Assembly (NCBI GenBank): GCA_014859785.1
Contig: JACUTP010000022.1
Location: 1-16,974 of the forward strand
Direction: 5' to 3'
From: Candidatus Methanoperedentaceae archaeon
Lineage (GTDB): Archaea > Halobacteriota > Methanosarcinia > Methanosarcinales > Methanoperedenaceae
Length of the DNA stretch: 16,974 bases
The notes under the pieces were generated by a model that worked only from the letters and a program-made list of their open reading frames with translations, made no database searches and was not told where the DNA came from. This document shows, in pieces, positions 6,829 through 13,674 of the stretch; the first letter of the stretch is position 1, and each line of letters starts with the position of its first letter. Both the position numbers and the translations under genes were made by a program.

Positions 6829-7997
6829 CGGGTTCCTCCTGTTATTTTGTTTACCAAAACCTCAAAGGCGTCATAAACACCGGTTTTATCCAGGGCTGCT
6901 ACAGGTACTACCGGAACGTCTTGAGGCAGGTTAAAATGTTTAATTATCTCCTCAGGCTTCAATGCACCGGGTAAATCCTGCTTGTTTGCCACGATAACAT
7001 AAGGCAGCCCGCAGGATTTTGCAATTTCAAGCATCTGCTCTGCACGGGCGAAATCACCCGGCTTTGTTGAGTCAACAACAAGGAAAAAACCCATTGCTTC
7101 CCCGCAAATGAGTTTTATTACAGGGTCAAAACGCTTCTGTCCCGGTGTTCCGAATATATCAGCACTGAAACCCTTGTATTCGACATGACCGTGGTCCAGT
7201 GCTATTGTCGTGCCGAGCCTGTCAACAGAAATCGCCCGGTTTGAAAGTGAGTGTACAAACGTGGTTTTTCCTGCATTGAACGGACCTGTAACAACGATTT
7301 TAGGTATGAATATTTTGATACCACCGGGTCGGAATACCCTGAAAAGCATGGATTTATCGGTTTCCTCTGCCCAGCTGGCTTTAAAGATGCTGAAGTACTG
7401 CCCGAAAATTACACGTTCTGCTATCCCCCCTATTGAAATAACAGCATCGAAAATATCGTTTTTAATTATTTTAAGCGTTTGTTCCGAATACGGCCATGCA
7501 GTAAAATTATAAACAATAACATGGTCGTAAAGCATCGCAATCTTATTCCAGGACCTGACAGCTTCGATTGTTTCCTTTTCACCACATAAGTCCATTATCG
7601 TTGAAAGTGAACCGAATAATATCGTGCTTGGTTGAGATTCCTGCATCAACGTAATCATTATTTCATTTAAATTTTCTATGTTATCAGGATCTGACACGGT
7701 ATACTTTTCATCTGATGGTGCACCTATTAATGAGTTGTATGCATCAACAAAAGTTAAATTCTCCTTAAACCCCTCAACGTTCCACCCGAAATCCCTGAAA
7801 ACCTCCCTGGTAACTCCCGGACTGGTACTCGATGCTATATAAACACCGTTTCCGCCTTTTTTAAGGGTTGTAAAAATTGTTTGCAAACCGAAAATTTCAC
7901 CCTCCACGCCTGGCTGGATATAATAAACAAGGCTTTTTCCTTTAGGTATTTCCCCGCCAAGCAGCTCATCCAGTCTGGGAATGCCGGTTTTTACCAT
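6825..7997 (-). CDS. Fusion of a RecA/KaiC-like domain with a Ras-like (MglA/COG2229-type) GTPase
   Basis: Two domains in 390 residues. Residues 1-215 resemble a RecA/KaiC-fold domain (TGIPRLDELLGGEIPKG at the start, as in KaiC/RadA relatives), but where Walker A should be there is YYIQPGVEGEIF without GK[ST], so this half probably does not hydrolyse ATP. Residues 228-385 are a small GTPase: G1 GPFNAGKT (238-245), a switch I threonine at 263/264, G3 DIFGTPGQ (280-287) with the catalytic-type Gln, and G4 NKQD (338-341). GTPGQ in place of the Ras DTAGQ is typical of the COG2229/MglA group. I start at the ATG at 7997, seven bases after GGGGAG (8005-8010) and one base after the KaiC-like gene's stop; the ATG at 8078 would overlap that gene by 80 bases and add an unrelated 27 residues. 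Role unknown; probably a molecular switch working with its two neighbours. Confidence 0.85.
   Translation of the reverse strand: MVKTGIPRLDELLGGEIPKGKSLVYYIQPGVEGEIFGLQTIFTTLKKGGNGVYIASSTSPGVTREVFRDFGWNVEGFKENLTFVDAYNSLIGAPSDEKYTVSDPDNIENLNEIMITLMQESQPSTILFGSLSTIMDLCGEKETIEAVRSWNKIAMLYDHVIVYNFTAWPYSEQTLKIIKNDIFDAVISIGGIAERVIFGQYFSIFKASWAEETDKSMLFRVFRPGGIKIFIPKIVVTGPFNAGKTTFVHSLSNRAISVDRLGTTIALDHGHVEYKGFSADIFGTPGQKRFDPVIKLICGEAMGFFLVVDSTKPGDFARAEQMLEIAKSCGLPYVIVANKQDLPGALKPEEIIKHFNLPQDVPVVPVAALDKTGVYDAFEVLVNKITGGTR
6835..6840 (-). promoter_or_regulatory. Strong ribosome binding site of the roadblock gene
   Basis: AGGAGG on the minus strand, six bases before the ATG and inside the 3' end of the GTPase gene. 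It suggests the roadblock protein is made at a higher rate than by coupling alone. Confidence 0.6.
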
Positions 7998-7998
7998 A

Positions 7999-8703
7999 CT
8001 ACTTCTCCCCCAGTATCTTGATCCGGGCACCATCAATTTCAAATTCAAACCATGGCGTGGGTTTTGATGACAGACCAACGACCCTTATAAAATTAGAGTC
8101 GTTTTCAATTTTTACTTCAATCAAACCATCAAAAAGCTGTTTTAAAGTAATAATATCCTTTTCATCATGCATGCCGTCTTCAACTAAAAATAACCCCATT
8201 GCTCCCGCAGCTTTTATCCTTCCTGTAAAAACATGGAGAAACCTGAAAACCGTCTGGATGTTGGAGTACATCATTAACGTGGATAACGAATCGACATGGA
8301 GCTGGATTTCTGCGATTTTCTTTTTTATAAAGAAATCTTCGAAAAACTGGCTGATTTTCACACCTATTCCTGTTAAATCCACAGGACTGTTTGCAATTTT
8401 AATATTTTCAGTCTCAACTGCTTCTTTTCCAATGGTTTTGGTGATACAGTCGATAATACCAATTTTTGAATCAGGCAGGGACATGTTGTTTTCATTGAAC
8501 CATTCCAAAATTTGTGATGCGGGGTTCCGGGTTGTTACTTTAATAACCGCATTACCGTTTTTAACTGCACCGTTATACATTATATTATTAAGGATAGTTT
8601 CCTTTCCACTCATCGGAGGACCGATAAGCATAATATTCGAGCCTTTTTTAATACTACCTGTGATGCTGTCAAGCTCCTTGATACCAAGCATAAAATCATT
8701 CAT
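7999..8703 (-). CDS. KaiC/RecA-like P-loop protein with altered Walker A
   Basis: A 234-residue single-domain member of the KaiC/RAD55-like group. It begins GIKELDSITGSIKKGSNIMLIGPP, continues with the P-loop GPPMSGKE (28-35), and has a Walker B-like IQLHVDSLSTL strand. In the P-loop the residue after the lysine is Glu where most P-loop ATPases have Ser or Thr to hold Mg, so nucleotide may be bound without normal hydrolysis. It is the first gene of the minus-strand operon, with a clear TATA box upstream, and ends one base before the fused RecA/GTPase gene. ATG at 8703 with AGGTT upstream; an in-frame ATG lies at codon 5. It may form mixed assemblies with the RecA-like half of the next protein (inference). 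No substrate is known. Confidence 0.82.
   Translation of the reverse strand: MNDFMLGIKELDSITGSIKKGSNIMLIGPPMSGKETILNNIMYNGAVKNGNAVIKVTTRNPASQILEWFNENNMSLPDSKIGIIDCITKTIGKEAVETENIKIANSPVDLTGIGVKISQFFEDFFIKKKIAEIQLHVDSLSTLMMYSNIQTVFRFLHVFTGRIKAAGAMGLFLVEDGMHDEKDIITLKQLFDGLIEVKIENDSNFIRVVGLSSKPTPWFEFEIDGARIKILGEK
8005..8010 (-). promoter_or_regulatory. Ribosome binding site fixing the GTPase start at 7997
   Basis: GGGGAG on the minus strand, seven bases before the ATG at 7997. It supports the short start over the ATG at 8078. Confidence 0.6.
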
Positions 8704-8743
8704 TGTATAACCTTTTCATAAATATTGACATAAAGATGTTCGT

Positions 8744-8752
8744 GTATATAAA
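8744..8752 (-). promoter_or_regulatory. TATA box of the KaiC/GTPase/ribosomal operon
   Basis: TTTATATAC on the minus strand is a near-consensus archaeal TATA box, about 45 bases before the ATG at 8703. Predicted transcription start near 8722, giving a leader of about 20 bases. Confidence 0.6.
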
Positions 8753-8812
8753 CTACTACAATATATTAAAGTGCCGTTGTTGAATATTTTCGATGATTCC
8801 AGTCATGAGTTT

Positions 8813-8871
8813 AACTGGTAAAAATACCACCTCCGGACAAGCATTATTTACACAACAGGATATTACCAGTT
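8813..8871. repeat. 9-base inverted repeat with an alternative inner hairpin
   Basis: AACTGGTAA (8813-8821) is perfectly complementary to TTACCAGTT (8863-8871). A second small hairpin, TGGTA-AAAA-TACCA (8816-8829), uses the same left arm, so the two pairings exclude each other. The element lies between the prs 3' end and the TATA box of the KaiC-like operon. It could be an operator pair, part of a prs 3' structure, or chance. Confidence 0.4.
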
Positions 8872-8873
8872 GC

Positions 8874-8930
8874 CAAAAAAGTTAGCACTCAAAAAACAAA
8901 GTAAACAAAAGCGCAAACCAAAATTATTTT
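8874..8930 (-). terminator. T-rich archaeal terminator downstream of prs
   Basis: On the minus strand the 57 bases after the prs stop contain repeated T tracts of three to six bases, including two runs of six. Serial T tracts without a required hairpin are the usual archaeal intrinsic terminators. This separates prs from the next operon. Confidence 0.6.
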
Positions 8931-9785
8931 TCAAGGATGGCAAAGCGCTGACGCAATAACCGGTGCCACGCTGGCGACGCTTACACCCTTATCAATGGTA
9001 TCTGTTGCAATAATACCCTTCACACCCGATTTAAACAGTTTAATTACGGCATTATTTGCCAGGACAGGATGGACACATGCCACAAATACTCCACTGGCAC
9101 CCTGCTCCCCCAGCAATGAAATAGCCTCTGCCATAGTTCCCCCGGTTGATATCAGGTCGTCGATTATAATCACGTCCCTGCCCTTCACATCAACATTTTT
9201 CGGGCTTATGGTCACGGATTCCCCGCTCAAGCGTGTCTTTTCAAGGAAATCATAATCAATCCCGAGGGAAACCGATGCATTCCTGGCAAGAGGAGTTGCA
9301 CTTATATCAGGAGCAACAATAAGGGGATTCTCAAATTCCATATTCTTGATATACCTCCCGATAACAGGCGTTGCGTCAAGGTTCACAGCTCTTGCATCAA
9401 AATAATCCAGGATGCTTTCCTCATGGATATTGACCGTATAGACGTTATCAGCTTTTATTGCTCCTGCCATTGCACGGGCGCTTATCGGCTCACCACTCTT
9501 AAACCTCTTATCCTGGCGGGCATACCCCATATAAGGAATTACAACATTAATATTCGATGCTTCATAGCAGGCATCAATAAGCTGGAGCAAAGCAACAAAA
9601 TCCGAATCAGACACCGTGCTCTGGATAATGGTGACAATGCCAGGATCTTCAAAACCATCAAGGATTCGCGTATACAATTCCCCGTCAGGAAACTTCTTGA
9701 ATTCAGTGACCAGAAGGTTGCCACCCATTTCTTCAGAAACTCTTCCTGCAAGCAATTGTGATGCCGGTCCGGCAATAATATTCAA
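8931..9785 (-). CDS. prs: Ribose-phosphate pyrophosphokinase (PRPP synthetase)
   Basis: Makes PRPP from ribose 5-phosphate and ATP for purine, pyrimidine, histidine and tryptophan synthesis and, in methanogens, for methanopterin. Class features: FPDGELYTRI at 32-41, IPYMGYARQDKRFKSGEP at 83-100 (ATP site), H121 in the VNIHEESILDYF segment, the flexible-loop K-x-R (KTR at 183-185) and the PRPP loop IIDDLISTGGT (207-217). The 284 residues match the short archaeal form. The start is TTG at 9785: no in-frame ATG gives the usual N-terminus (typically M-x-I-I-x-G-x-A-S-Q), and GAGG lies seven bases upstream. It has its own promoter and is a single-gene unit. Confidence 0.95.
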   Translation of the reverse strand: MNIIAGPASQLLAGRVSEEMGGNLLVTEFKKFPDGELYTRILDGFEDPGIVTIIQSTVSDSDFVALLQLIDACYEASNINVVIPYMGYARQDKRFKSGEPISARAMAGAIKADNVYTVNIHEESILDYFDARAVNLDATPVIGRYIKNMEFENPLIVAPDISATPLARNASVSLGIDYDFLEKTRLSGESVTISPKNVDVKGRDVIIIDDLISTGGTMAEAISLLGEQGASGVFVACVHPVLANNAVIKLFKSGVKGIIATDTIDKGVSVASVAPVIASALCHP

Positions 9786-9792
9786 TATGATT

Positions 9793-9796
9793 CCTC
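9793..9796 (-). promoter_or_regulatory. Ribosome binding site of the TTG start of prs
   Basis: GAGG on the minus strand, within a longer GGAGTGAGG, seven bases before the TTG. Confidence 0.6.
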
Positions 9797-9816
9797 ACTC
9801 CTGTAATAGAGAACCG

Positions 9817-9826
9817 GAATATAAAG
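9817..9826 (-). promoter_or_regulatory. Putative TATA box of prs
   Basis: CTTTATATTC on the minus strand, about 32-41 bases before the start codon. Expected transcription start near 9797 leaves a very short leader that begins about at the ribosome site. Confidence 0.45.
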
Positions 9827-10002
9827 AAGTATTGTTTTTCCCCCTTCCATGGATTTTAATGCACTGTTATTTTGTTTATAATGTAATGTATTATCGTTAT
9901 ATTTATGTACTTGAGTATCTATTTTAAAACGCTGTGGACATAGAAAGTTTAATTGTTGTCTGCATGATGAGACCTGAATAAACCATGGTCTTTATAATTT
10001 AT

Positions 10003-10019
10003 GCATATAACAGATATGC
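10003..10019. repeat. Small palindrome GCATAT-AACAG-ATATGC before the A2 operon
   Basis: Perfect 6-base arms with a 5-base spacer, directly abutting the BRE-like CCAAAAA and TATA-like stretch of atwA. Its position fits a regulator binding site, but no known regulator is assigned. The rest of the 290-base spacer 9786-10076 is AT-rich; I see no other gene or RNA in it. Confidence 0.4.
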
Positions 10020-10030
10020 CAAAAAATATA
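10019..10030 (+). promoter_or_regulatory. Putative BRE/TATA promoter of the atwA-mmp operon
   Basis: CCAAAAAATATA reads as BRE plus TATA. The start would be near 10053, with a leader of about 24 bases containing GGAG at 10065-10068, eight bases before the ATG. Another TATA-like TTTATAATTT at 9991-10000 is possible and would give a longer leader. Confidence 0.4.
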
Positions 10031-10076
10031 ATACAACGGATTAATTATACTTAAACAAATCTCTGGAGAATGGAGC

Positions 10077-11702
10077 ATGACTACATTTATTGAAATTAAA
10101 AATCTTCGTGTTGGCTTTGACGGCGTTGATGTTCTAAAGAATATAAACTTTGATATTAAAGAAGGAGAAATTGTAGGCATCCTTGGAAAAAGCAGTGCCG
10201 GAAAGTCAATACTTATGCACGTTTTAAGGGGTGTGGAATCTTTTGAGGATATATCAGGGAGTGTTATATACCATCTTTCACAGTGTAAAAACTGCGGATT
10301 TATCGACCTGCCAGGAAAGGCTGGTAAAGAATGCCTGAAATGCGATGAGAAATACGAAAAAATCGAGGTCGATTTTGTAAAATTGCCGCTTCATGACCCG
10401 CTCAGGAAGAGTATCACAAGACGAATCGCCATCATGCTCCAGAGAACTTTTGCCCTTTATGGTGATGAAAGGGTTATCGTAAATGTCATGAATGCCCTTG
10501 AAGAGATTGGCGAAATGGGGCCTGATGCCATAAACAAGGCTGCGGATTTGCTTGACCAGGTAAATCTGTCAAACAGGATGATGCATGTTGCAAGGGAACT
10601 GTCAGGCGGTGAGAAACAGCGTGTCGTACTTGCAAGACAACTTGTGAAAAACCCGATTTTGCTGCTCGCTGATGAACCTACCGGAACCCTTGACCCCAAG
10701 ACAGCCGAACTTGTCCATGAAAGCATAATAGAAGCTACAAAAAATTTTAATATGTCCCTTATTATCACATCACACTGGCCTGGGGTGATTGAGGAACTTT
10801 CGGACAGGGCTTTATGGCTCGATGAAGGGGAAATCCTTAAGATAGGAGACCCGTCGGAAGTTGCCCGTGAGTTCATGAAAGAGGTGGGTGACCTTGAGGA
10901 ACAGACAAAAGTGGAAATCGGGAACCCCATTATCCGGGCACGTAACCTGAAAATGACATATTTCTCACTTGACAGGGGTATTGTCAGGGCAGTAAATGAC
11001 ATAAGCTTTGAAGTAAACGAAGGTGAGATTTTCGGTTTGATAGGTGTAAGCGGAGCCGGGAAAACCACAACTTCTAAAATAATATCCGGTTTACTTAAAC
11101 CGACTTCTGGAGAAATTGATGTCAGGATAGGGGATGAATGGATAGATATGACACAGCTCGGTTCGGAAAATAAAGGCCGGGCTACAAAATATATAGGGAT
11201 TCTTCATCAGGAATACAGCCTTTACCCGCACAGGAACGTGATTGATAACCTCACAGAAGCTATCGGTCTTGACCTGCCTTTTGAACTGGGCGAGAGAAAA
11301 GCAATTAATACCCTGGTAACTGCGGGTTTTACGGAGAAAAAAGCAGATGATATACTTACCAAGATGCCTGATGAATTAAGTGAAGGTGAGCGACACAGGG
11401 TTGCCATGGCCCAGGTACTTATAAAAGAACCAAGGATACTTGTATTTGATGAACCAACAGGGACAATGGATCCTGTAACGAAGATAGAAGTATCCAGGTC
11501 TATTCTCCATGCAAGAAAAGAACTTGGTGAAACATTTGTCATTGTTTCCCATGATATGGACTTTGTTGCCCAGGTTTGTGACAGGGCTGCCTTGATGCGT
11601 CTTGGAAAGATTGTAGATATCGGGGAAACCGATGCTGTTTTATCAAAACTTTCCCATAAGGAACGGGAAGAAACCCTTGAAGGAATAGTTAAAGAACTTT
11701 AG
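10077..11702 (+). CDS. atwA: Methyl-coenzyme M reductase activation component A2 (double ABC ATPase)
   Basis: Cytoplasmic ATPase that drives ATP-dependent reductive activation of the Ni cofactor F430 in MCR. It has no membrane segment. Two ABC domains: the first has Walker A GKSSAGKS (37-44), signature LSGGE (175-179) and Walker B LLLADE (E200); the second has Walker A GVSGAGKTT (323-331), signature LSEGE (434-438) and Walker B ILVFDE (E459). Both have the switch histidine (TSHWPG, VSHDMD). An insert in domain 1 carries two CxxC pairs (C70/C73, C86/C89) like a zinc ribbon. The length of 541 is close to the A2 family's usual size. It heads a seven-gene plus-strand operon with the marker proteins and is 27 bases from mmp3. 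Other two-domain ABC proteins are excluded by the CxxC insert and context. Confidence 0.93.
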   Translation: MTTFIEIKNLRVGFDGVDVLKNINFDIKEGEIVGILGKSSAGKSILMHVLRGVESFEDISGSVIYHLSQCKNCGFIDLPGKAGKECLKCDEKYEKIEVDFVKLPLHDPLRKSITRRIAIMLQRTFALYGDERVIVNVMNALEEIGEMGPDAINKAADLLDQVNLSNRMMHVARELSGGEKQRVVLARQLVKNPILLLADEPTGTLDPKTAELVHESIIEATKNFNMSLIITSHWPGVIEELSDRALWLDEGEILKIGDPSEVAREFMKEVGDLEEQTKVEIGNPIIRARNLKMTYFSLDRGIVRAVNDISFEVNEGEIFGLIGVSGAGKTTTSKIISGLLKPTSGEIDVRIGDEWIDMTQLGSENKGRATKYIGILHQEYSLYPHRNVIDNLTEAIGLDLPFELGERKAINTLVTAGFTEKKADDILTKMPDELSEGERHRVAMAQVLIKEPRILVFDEPTGTMDPVTKIEVSRSILHARKELGETFVIVSHDMDFVAQVCDRAALMRLGKIVDIGETDAVLSKLSHKEREETLEGIVKEL

Positions 11703-11729
11703 GCTGCATAATAAATTCATAGAGGTCGC

Positions 11730-13247
11730 GTGATATCAATAGAGGTTAATGAGAAGAAATTGGATGTTAATGACGGTTCAACCCTGAAAGATGCCATTGA
11801 ACAGAGTTTGGCTTATTATATTCCAGGTACTACAATAGGCATACTGAAAGCCGGCACAACAAAGGAAGAAGCAACTCCCGAGTATAAAATATTCACCAGT
11901 AAAGGCGAATTCAGTATTGAACTGAAAGGGGATTTAAGCCTCTGGAATAAATACAGTCCTGGTTTTACAAATGTAAAAGCGCACTGGGAAACTAATAATT
12001 CTATTGCTTTCGGACCTTTTGAAACGGATGTCAGCCCGCAACGGATCGAGCAGAAATTCAACCGGTATGATGTCTTTTTAGGGACAGGCGGGTATGATGC
12101 TAAAAACACGTATTTAATGTTTTCAAAAAACAGGCATGTTTCTGATTACGGGTGTCCTGCTAACTGTGTTGTGGGTATGGTTATAAGCGGTAAACAAACA
12201 CTCACAAAACTAAGGCAGGGCGACACGATACTAAAAATCGAACCTGTCATTAAATGGGAAACCCTTGTTGATAAGTTAACGACAGATGACCTTAATACAA
12301 AACTTGAAGACGGGATGAAAATATTCACTTATTTTAATGTGGACCTGTTCGATGAAGCACCTGAAGGCGCCGAGCATTTCCTCGGACTTATAAGGAGGAA
12401 TGTATTTAATGTCGATGCGTTCACAAACTCATTCATAGCTGATGACTCACTGCACGGGGAGACGTGCCCGTATGAACACTGGGAAGCCCGTTCCGAAGGT
12501 TCTGTTGTGGTACGGACAGCCGGAGCAGGGTTCGGGCGGACCTTTATTTATAAAGAAGACAGGACTTCAAGTGCGGTACACAGTGTTATAGGTCTTGTTT
12601 CGAAAGGCATTGAGCTTGTAAAGATAGCTGAAAAGGGCAGCAAAATCGCGCTTACATCAAATCCAAAACGTATTTTGCTTATAGGAATGGGGTTCGATGA
12701 GGCTGAAAAACTGCTTGGTGAGCGTGGAATCAGGCTTGAAAAGAAAGGTTACACCGGGGATGATGCCGTTATCGTTGAACAGCAGCCAGATACCACAATA
12801 GAAATGATAAAAGGCGGTGTTGTTAACGGAACTGGCGTTAAATCCGACCATATTATCAATGTCGAGTTTTATGACGGGCTTGCTCCCAAAACCCTTGATT
12901 TCCTGAGACATTCCCTGCGGCTGAAAGACAGACCGCTTGGTCCGCTTCCTGTCTTTTTTACGTATGAGAACACTTTCCTTTTCAGAACCCAAAAAGGAGC
13001 GGAGTCCTACAAGGAAATCATTCCTGAAAATACACCGAAAACAAAAGTTTTAGCCGGGGATATCGGGGTAACTAACCAGGCAGCAAAGAGGTACGGTATG
13101 GTAGGTGTCAGGCTTGTTGATGATGATAAGTACGGTCCTTCCGGGGAAAAATTCGAGTGCACGAATATTATAGGAAAAGTTCTTGAACCCGAACGCCTCA
13201 GGGATGTGAAAGAAGGGGATACTATTTACATAAGGGAGGTTTCGTGA
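11730..13247 (+). CDS. mmp3: Methanogenesis marker protein 3 (MCR activation complex)
   Basis: Mmp3 (UPF0288) is found in the MCR activation complex together with McrC, Mmp7, Mmp17 and A2. The first 65 or so residues look like a beta-grasp domain (MISIEVNEKKLDVNDGSTL), followed by a long mixed region with a cyclophilin-like segment reported for the family (HSVIGLV-type and IINVEFYDGLAPKT motifs are visible). Candidate metal-cluster cysteines: C142 and C146 (GCPANC), C246 (GETCPYE) and C477 (FECTN). The start is GTG at 11730, with AGAGGT (11721-11726) three bases before it, a close spacing. The stop overlaps the mmp6 start (ATG at 13247). The 505 residues fit the family. Confidence 0.9.
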   Translation: MISIEVNEKKLDVNDGSTLKDAIEQSLAYYIPGTTIGILKAGTTKEEATPEYKIFTSKGEFSIELKGDLSLWNKYSPGFTNVKAHWETNNSIAFGPFETDVSPQRIEQKFNRYDVFLGTGGYDAKNTYLMFSKNRHVSDYGCPANCVVGMVISGKQTLTKLRQGDTILKIEPVIKWETLVDKLTTDDLNTKLEDGMKIFTYFNVDLFDEAPEGAEHFLGLIRRNVFNVDAFTNSFIADDSLHGETCPYEHWEARSEGSVVVRTAGAGFGRTFIYKEDRTSSAVHSVIGLVSKGIELVKIAEKGSKIALTSNPKRILLIGMGFDEAEKLLGERGIRLEKKGYTGDDAVIVEQQPDTTIEMIKGGVVNGTGVKSDHIINVEFYDGLAPKTLDFLRHSLRLKDRPLGPLPVFFTYENTFLFRTQKGAESYKEIIPENTPKTKVLAGDIGVTNQAAKRYGMVGVRLVDDDKYGPSGEKFECTNIIGKVLEPERLRDVKEGDTIYIREVS

Positions 13248-13672
13248 TGGATACCATAACAAAAATGCTGGTCATTAACTCCACAACCGTGCTGCCAAGT
13301 GATGTTGTTATCAAACTTTACGAGTCTGATGCGGACGTTTCCATCAAGGAAACGTGTTTCGGGGTTATGGTAACAGGGGAGCGCAGGATAGTTAACGAGG
13401 TACTTAATAAAATCCGCAGGATGGACCCTTACGGGATCTTCATTAAAGAGCGTGGCCTTACTCCGGGGGAACAGTTCAGGTGCAGGGCGACAAGACGGGG
13501 CGGTGCAAGACCGGGATTCCATAATCTTGAGATGGAAGATAAACTATTACCGCATATCGGTTCAGCATTAAGGGCGCTTGATAAGGGTGAAATCCCTGAA
13601 AAAAAGAAGAAAACTAAAAAACTTGACGTGGATAAATTGAAGGAAATTATAATACAGGAAACAGAGGTATAA
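13247..13672 (+). CDS. mmp6: Methanogenesis marker protein 6
   Basis: Short protein (141 residues) of unknown function found only in organisms with MCR. Residues 1-80 alternate strands and helices (TKMLVINSTTVLPSDVV, GVMVTGERRIVNEVLNKI). The PGFHNLEMEDKLLPHIGSALRAL segment at 89-111 is the family-like part, followed by a lysine-rich linker (119-125) and a C-terminal helix. Two cysteines, C37 and C79, are present. I choose the ATG at 13247, six bases after GGGAGGT (13234-13240), over the GTG at 13244; it overlaps the last base of mmp3. Assigned from sequence recall and its fixed place beside mmp3 and mmp5. Confidence 0.85.
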   Translation: MDTITKMLVINSTTVLPSDVVIKLYESDADVSIKETCFGVMVTGERRIVNEVLNKIRRMDPYGIFIKERGLTPGEQFRCRATRRGGARPGFHNLEMEDKLLPHIGSALRALDKGEIPEKKKKTKKLDVDKLKEIIIQETEV

Positions 13673-13674
13673 TC

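Noticed and set aside
6449..6934. 161-residue plus-strand frame over the roadblock gene
   Set aside because: Antisense of the roadblock/GTPase overlap region; serine/proline-rich shadow.
8018..8710. 230-residue open frame on the plus strand opposite the KaiC-like gene
   Set aside because: It is the antisense of a gene with clear family motifs, has low-complexity hydrophobic/serine-rich sequence and no promoter or ribosome site.
9786..10076. Possible small RNA or small gene in the 290-base divergent spacer
   Set aside because: Only TATA-like stretches and one palindrome are visible; no stable stem, open frame with ribosome site, or known RNA motif.
10457..11068. 203-residue open frame on the minus strand inside atwA
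   Set aside because: Antisense of the ABC ATPase, very serine-rich, no family resemblance.
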